From contig VAWY01000053.1 of assembly GCA_005888335.1 (NCBI GenBank), positions 6,732 through 70,731 of the forward strand: a stretch of 64,000 bases of DNA. Reading direction: 5' to 3'. The notes under the pieces are model-generated. The model was not told the DNA's origin, ran no database searches, and worked only from the letters and a program-made list of their open reading frames with translations. Of this stretch, positions 60,555-64,000 are shown in pieces. A program made the translations under genes and the position numbers. This stretch comes from Actinomycetota bacterium. GTDB taxonomy: Bacteria > Actinomycetota > Thermoleophilia > Solirubrobacterales > Solirubrobacteraceae. The first letter of the stretch is position 1; every line of letters begins with the position of its first letter.

Positions 60555-61244
60555 TCAGGCGGCGGCGCCGTGGCGCAGCAGCCACGCCGCCTCGACGGCG
60601 TAGCGGCGCAGGAGCGCCGCCTTGGACGCGGGGGCGGGCGCCTCGGTGCCCGCGTCGACGGGGACGCCGAGCAGCTCGGCGACGCTCGCCGCGATCAGCC
60701 GGTGCCCCTCGGCGCTCGGATGGATCCGGTCGACGCTCCAGAACGCGTGCTGTCGCGTGCGCGGCTCCGACCAGGCGTCGAGCAGCAGGGTGTCGTACCG
60801 GCCCGCCGTGTCGCGGATGACGTCGTTGACGGTCTCGATGCGGCGTCGCAGCCCGCCACGCAGCGGCGGCAGCAGCGGGCCGGCGGTCGCGAGGTCGGGC
60901 ACGGTGGACAGGACGACGGTGACGCCGGGCCGCGCGAGCGGGGCGACCAGCCGGTCGAGCTCGTCCGCGAACCGCCGGCGGTCGAGGTGCACGTTGAGCA
61001 GCGCGTCGTTGCCGCCGATGAACACCGTCACCAGGTCGGGCCGCAGCGCGAGGGCCGCGAGGAGCTGGCGGCGGATCGCGTCGCGCGCCCGGTGCCCGCG
61101 CACCGCCAGGTTGGTGAACTCGAGGTCGGGCGCGCCACGGCGGAGGTGGGTGGCGAGGAGCGCCGGCCACCCCCGCAGCTCGCCGCCGGGCAGCGGGTCG
61201 CCGAGTCCCTCGCTTACCGAGTCGCCGATCGCGACGTATCTCAT
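60555..61244 (-). CDS. SGNH/GDSL-family hydrolase
   Basis: A 229-residue esterase-fold protein. Block I is GDSVSEGLGD (Ser9), block III GGND, and block V DRIHPSAEGH with the Asp/His pair. No signal peptide, so it is cytoplasmic, perhaps a lipase/acyl-esterase. The ATG overlaps the SDR stop (ATGA). Confidence 0.9.
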   Translation of the reverse strand: MRYVAIGDSVSEGLGDPLPGGELRGWPALLATHLRRGAPDLEFTNLAVRGHRARDAIRRQLLAALALRPDLVTVFIGGNDALLNVHLDRRRFADELDRLVAPLARPGVTVVLSTVPDLATAGPLLPPLRGGLRRRIETVNDVIRDTAGRYDTLLLDAWSEPRTRQHAFWSVDRIHPSAEGHRLIAASVAELLGVPVDAGTEAPAPASKAALLRRYAVEAAWLLRHGAAA

Positions 61245-61969
61245 CTCGCGGCTCCCGCCGTGGCCAGCTGGGGGTACAGGGCGGTGACGTCCTGCGACAG
61301 CCTCGACTTGACCGAGCGCGTCGTGTCGTCGGCCAGGACCTCGTAGTCGCCGGCGGCGATCGCGTCGACGGCCTGACGGGCGACCTCGCGTGGGTCGTCC
61401 TTGGGGACCTCGAGCCCGGCAGTCATGTCGGTGTCCATGTACGCGACGTGCAGAGCGGTCACCAACGTGCCCTGGTCACGCAGTCGCAGCCGCATCGAGT
61501 TTGTCGCCGACCACGCCGCAGCCTTGGAGATCTCGTAGCCCCCGCTGATCGCCAGCCACGAGAGCACCGACAGCACGTTGACGAGCGCGCTCGCGTCGTG
61601 GCGGGCGAGCACCGGAGCGAACGCGCGACCTACCCGGATCGTCCCGAAGAGGTTGGTCTCCAGCTCGGCGCGGATGTCGGCCAGCGGCGCGTCGAGGACG
61701 GGCGTGCTCAGCGCGATGCCCGCGTTGCTCACGACGATCGAGACGTCGGGCGCCGCCTGCGCGGCGGCGGCGACCGACGCGTCGTCGGTGACGTCGACGA
61801 CGAGCGGGACGATCCGCTCGTCGCGCTGCGGCTGCGGCGCGCGCGACGTCGCGTACACCTTCGCGGCGCCGCGCGCGAGCAGCTCGTCGACGAGCGCGCG
61901 GCCGAACCCGCGGTGGCCACCGGTGACGAGGGCGGCGGCCCCCTCGATGGGCGTGCCTGAACTGGACAT
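61241..61969 (-). CDS. Short-chain dehydrogenase/reductase
   Basis: A 242-residue SDR. TGGHRGFGRA near 16-25 binds the cofactor, SNAG follows, and the active site has Ser in NVLSVLSW with Tyr/Lys in YEISKAA. ATG at 61969 is chosen because the Rossmann fold starts a few residues later. Coupled to the GDSL hydrolase gene, so the pair may process one ester-containing compound. Substrate unknown. Confidence 0.88.
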   Translation of the reverse strand: MSSSGTPIEGAAALVTGGHRGFGRALVDELLARGAAKVYATSRAPQPQRDERIVPLVVDVTDDASVAAAAQAAPDVSIVVSNAGIALSTPVLDAPLADIRAELETNLFGTIRVGRAFAPVLARHDASALVNVLSVLSWLAISGGYEISKAAAWSATNSMRLRLRDQGTLVTALHVAYMDTDMTAGLEVPKDDPREVARQAVDAIAAGDYEVLADDTTRSVKSRLSQDVTALYPQLATAGAAR

Positions 61970-62178
61970 TGACGGCTCCCTTTCGCGGCTGTGTGCATCC
62001 TGCTGGACCGGCGCGAGTTGCTTGACCGAACTGACTGGACGCGACCCTAGCAGCGAGAGTCCGATGACGCAACTGACTCCGCAGCTCGCGGGGCATCGGC
62101 CGAGCGGCGGCGCTCGGGTGAGGCGGGGGAAGCCGGCAGGCGGGCAGCCTCGCGGCTGGCCAACTGTCCCGGACGCGG

Positions 62179-62808
62179 TTAACGCTTCGCGCTGAGCGCG
62201 GCGTGCATGGCGACGAGTGCCGCGGGCATGTGTTCGACGAGGTGGGCGAACTTGACGTGGGGGTCGGCCAGCTCGGCGACGAACGCGCCGTCGATGACTG
62301 CGAGGCTGAAGCGGGCCAGCCGGCCGATCACCTTGCTGCGCGGGTCGAGGTCGAAGGCGAGCGCGAGCTGCTGGCGCAGTCGGCGCAGCGCCTGGTCGCG
62401 GACGCGCGTGACGACTTCGCGGGCCTGGGCGGCCTCCCCCGCCGGCGGCTGCGCGGCCATGACGACGACGAGCTTGAGGAAGTCGGGGTGCTCGTCGAGT
62501 GCGGCCTCGAGGGTGGCGATCATGGCGCTGAGGTGCTGCTCGGTGCTGCCGGTGCGCTGGTCGACGTCGGGGAGGTCGGCGAAGAAGCGGTTGGCGCCGC
62601 GTTCCATGACGGCGAGCAGGACGCCGTCCTTGGAGCCGAAGTAGTGGTAGACGGAGCTCAGCGGGATTCCTGATCGCTCGACGATGGCGGCGATGGTCGC
62701 CGCCTCGTAGCCGTGCTCGGCCATGACGCGTTCGGCGGCGTCGAGCACGACCTCGCGTGAGCGGGTGCCGCGGCGGTTGGGGGTCACGTCGGGGCGGGCG
62801 ATGGCCAC
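62179..62808 (-). CDS. TetR-family transcriptional regulator
   Basis: A 209-residue TetR protein. HTH residues include VERSGIPLSSVYHYFGSKDG. The GTG at 62808 is chosen because the paralogue at 39534 begins at the same place (MAxAxxVTPNxRGxRSRE); an upstream ATG at 62856 would overlap the divergent promoter. Likely repressor of the divergent aromatic-degradation genes through the TCCAATC/GATTGGA repeats. Confidence 0.88.
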   Translation of the reverse strand: MAIARPDVTPNRRGTRSREVVLDAAERVMAEHGYEAATIAAIVERSGIPLSSVYHYFGSKDGVLLAVMERGANRFFADLPDVDQRTGSTEQHLSAMIATLEAALDEHPDFLKLVVVMAAQPPAGEAAQAREVVTRVRDQALRRLRQQLALAFDLDPRSKVIGRLARFSLAVIDGAFVAELADPHVKFAHLVEHMPAALVAMHAALSAKR

Positions 62809-62844
62809 GCGGCCATGGTACGGCACATCGATGAAGATTTGTAG

Positions 62845-62904
62845 TTGACACTCCAATCGCTCCTGCGCTACGGTTCCACACCATGATTGGAACTAAGACT
62901 CCAA
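62845..62904 (+). promoter_or_regulatory. Promoter and TetR-type repeats before the aromatic genes
   Basis: TTGACA (62845-62850), 18 bp, TACGGT (62869-62874). TCCAATC (62852-62858) and GATTGGA (62885-62891) are inverted, and TTGGA-N8-TCCAA (62887-62904) overlaps the first codons. ACTCCAA occurs twice. These repeats bracket the start site and suit the divergent TetR. Confidence 0.55.
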
Positions 62905-63481
62905 AAGGCACGGAGTTGAAGACGCAGACGATCCGCGCCGCGGGCCGGGAGCTCTTCGTCGCCGAGGCGGGGGAGGGCGATCCGGTGGTGCTGCTGCACG
63001 CCGGCGGGCCGGGCGCGACCGGGCTGTCGAACTACTCCCGCAACATCGACGCGCTCGCGCAGCGCTACCGCGTGATCGTTCCCGACCTGCCCGGCTACGG
63101 GCGTTCGAGCAAGGGCGTCGACGGCAGCGACCCGTTCGGCTTCCTTGCCGACTCCATTCGCGCCCTCTTGGACGAGCTCGGCGTCGAGCGCGCGCATCTG
63201 GTCGGCAACTCCTACGGCGGGGCATGCGCCCTGCGCCTGGCGCTCGATACGCCCGAGCGCGTGGACCGGATGGTGCTCATGGGCCCCGGCGGCATCGGGA
63301 CGACTCGCGCGCTGCCGACCGATGGCTTGAACCGCCTGCTCGGCTACTACGGCGGCGAAGGGCCGTCACGGGAGAAGCTCGAGAAGTTCATCCGCGAGTA
63401 CCTGGTCTTCGACGGCGCCGCCGTCCCGGACGAGCTCGTCGACCTGCGCTACGAGGCGAGCATCGACCCCCGCCGCGATGA
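62883..63481 (+). pseudogene. Meta-cleavage product hydrolase (MhpC/HsaD-like), N-terminal two thirds
   Basis: The frame from ATG 62883 encodes the alpha/beta-hydrolase start of C-C bond hydrolases: VVLLHAGGPGATGLSNYSRN (oxyanion hole), VIVPDLPGYGRSSKG, the nucleophile elbow VGNSYGGACALRLAL (Ser), and the lid REKLEKFIREYLVFDGAAVP. Similarity stops at YEASIDPRRD near 63475; the acid and histidine of the triad are missing. The frame itself stays open to the window end but as meaningless sequence. The gene has been joined to the tail of an MhpA-type hydroxylase. Confidence 0.7.
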
Positions 63482-63951
63482 AGGCACCGCTCATCGGGCC
63501 GTACCTGCGCGACGGCAACTGGTTCCCCGAGCCGGACTACCGCGCCGGGCTGGTCCAGGCCGAGGCGACCAAGCCGGCCGGCCGCCCGATCCCCCAGCCC
63601 CTCGTCGCGACCAGCACCGAGGCGTCGGCGCGGCTCGACGACGTGCTCGGCGAGACCTGGACGGTGATCGCCCGGCCAGGCGCGCTGGCGCGCACGGCGC
63701 GCGAGCGCGCCGAATGGGCGGCCCACGGCGCGCCCACGTTCGAGCTGATCGACGGCGAGCCCTCGCGCGACACGGAGATCGCGGACCGCGACGGCCGGCT
63801 GACCGGCTTCATGGACGAGCACCGCGTCGACGCGCTCGTGCTGCGACCCGACCACTTCGTCTACGCGGCGGCGCGCGCCGGCGAACCGCTGGCGCCACCG
63901 CCTGCCCTCTTGAACCCCAACCGCGAGATCGCCCTCCAGGAGCAGTCATGA
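63478..63951 (+). pseudogene. MhpA-type 3-(3-hydroxyphenyl)propionate hydroxylase, C-terminal domain
   Basis: The 157-residue frame MKAPLIGPYLRDGNWF...GRPIPQPLV and LDDVLGETWTVIARP, ending VDALVLRPDHFVYAAA, is the thioredoxin-like C-terminal domain of FAD aromatic hydroxylases of the MhpA type. The FAD- and substrate-binding domains (about 400 residues) are absent. It lies in a different frame from the hydrolase before it and overlaps the next gene by ATGA, as the intact gene probably did. Confidence 0.65.
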
Positions 63952-64000
63952 CCCGCCACGCCCCCGTCTGCAAGCTCGGCCACGTCGCGCTGAGCACGCC
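63948..64000 (+). CDS. Extradiol dioxygenase/VOC-family gene, 5' end only
   Basis: ATG 63948 overlaps the previous TGA. The 17 visible residues, MTRHAPVCKLGHVALST, match the first beta strand (LGHVAL) of extradiol ring-cleavage dioxygenases and related VOC proteins. With the MhpC/MhpA remnants before it, a catechol-type meta-cleavage dioxygenase is likely. The gene continues beyond the window. Confidence 0.55.
   Translation, partial: MTRHAPVCKLGHVALST

Noticed and set aside
60486..60555. 25-residue minus-strand peptide beginning MCDVCIPPYAV
   Set aside because: The CxxC start is suggestive, but it is too short, has no clear ribosome-binding site and follows the GDSL gene stop; chance cannot be excluded.

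Overview
The window is about 70 % GC with actinobacterial gene style: many GTG/TTG starts, 4-bp ATGA/GTGA overlaps, and LacI, TetR, PucR and GAF-type regulators. The propane-monooxygenase-type operon with its extra amidohydrolase, MIP18-like, alcohol dehydrogenase and GroEL genes suggests an actinobacterium, possibly Thermoleophilia (Conexibacter/Solirubrobacter-like). That assignment is inference from gene content. There is no rRNA, complete tRNA or CRISPR array.

Region 1 (0.6-19.4 kb) is a catabolic island. A LacI-family repressor (2702-3763) is surrounded by palindromes of the type TAGATCGATCTA at seven positions, each placed at a promoter or start codon. The genes downstream are a Gfo/Idh/MocA oxidoreductase, a CoA-transferase, an enoyl-CoA hydratase, an aldehyde dehydrogenase, a GH88 unsaturated-glucuronyl hydrolase, a sugar ABC importer, a GMC oxidoreductase, KDPG aldolase and a KDG-type kinase. 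A second GMC oxidoreductase is divergent. Most of the genes overlap by 4 bp. Together they look like uptake and breakdown of a uronic-acid-containing glycoside, with the sugar leaving through KDG/KDPG and an acyl side chain activated as a CoA thioester. The island is bracketed by two copies of a tRNA T-arm-like 36-mer, and the right copy is preceded by a tyrosine-integrase remnant.

Region 2 (18.6-31.7 kb) holds a DUF1003 protein, an MMPL/RND exporter divergent from a Crp/Fnr regulator, an exported protein joined to thiolase and other gene debris, a saccharopine-dehydrogenase-like reductase with a small partner, a broken EamA transporter, and an acyl-CoA ligase / SDR / Baeyer-Villiger-type monooxygenase operon divergent from a PucR regulator.

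Region 3 (31.8-47 kb) is a patchwork of small stress and metabolic genes with much decay. It contains an ArsR/SRPBCC pair, a UvrA-like ABC protein, a PPOX protein, three intact and one broken VOC proteins, an ArsR-arsenate reductase fusion with its operator, a chimeric serine hydrolase/FAD-oxidase relic beside a TetR with a near-perfect 31-bp palindrome, a second TetR, a LigD-type polymerase, exonuclease III, two crotonases (one broken), an AAA regulator fragment, an SDR/HxlR pair and an aldo/keto reductase.

Region 4 (47-60.5 kb) is a soluble di-iron monooxygenase operon: prmABCD, amidohydrolase, MIP18-like protein, zinc alcohol dehydrogenase, GroEL-like chaperonin and catalase. It is divergent from a regulator that joins an AcoR-type GAF domain to an OmpR/SARP-type winged helix. 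Heptamer repeats GTAACGC-N4-GTAACKC, the spacing expected for such a winged helix, lie both upstream of prmA and just beyond the operon. A strong hairpin separates prmA from prmB, and the chaperonin has Gly where GroEL has its ATPase aspartate.

Region 5 (60.5-64 kb) holds a small protein, a GDSL hydrolase/SDR pair, a TetR paralogous to the one at 39.5 kb, and the start of a meta-cleavage aromatic pathway in which a hydrolase has been joined to the tail of an MhpA-type hydroxylase, followed by the beginning of an extradiol-dioxygenase/VOC gene.
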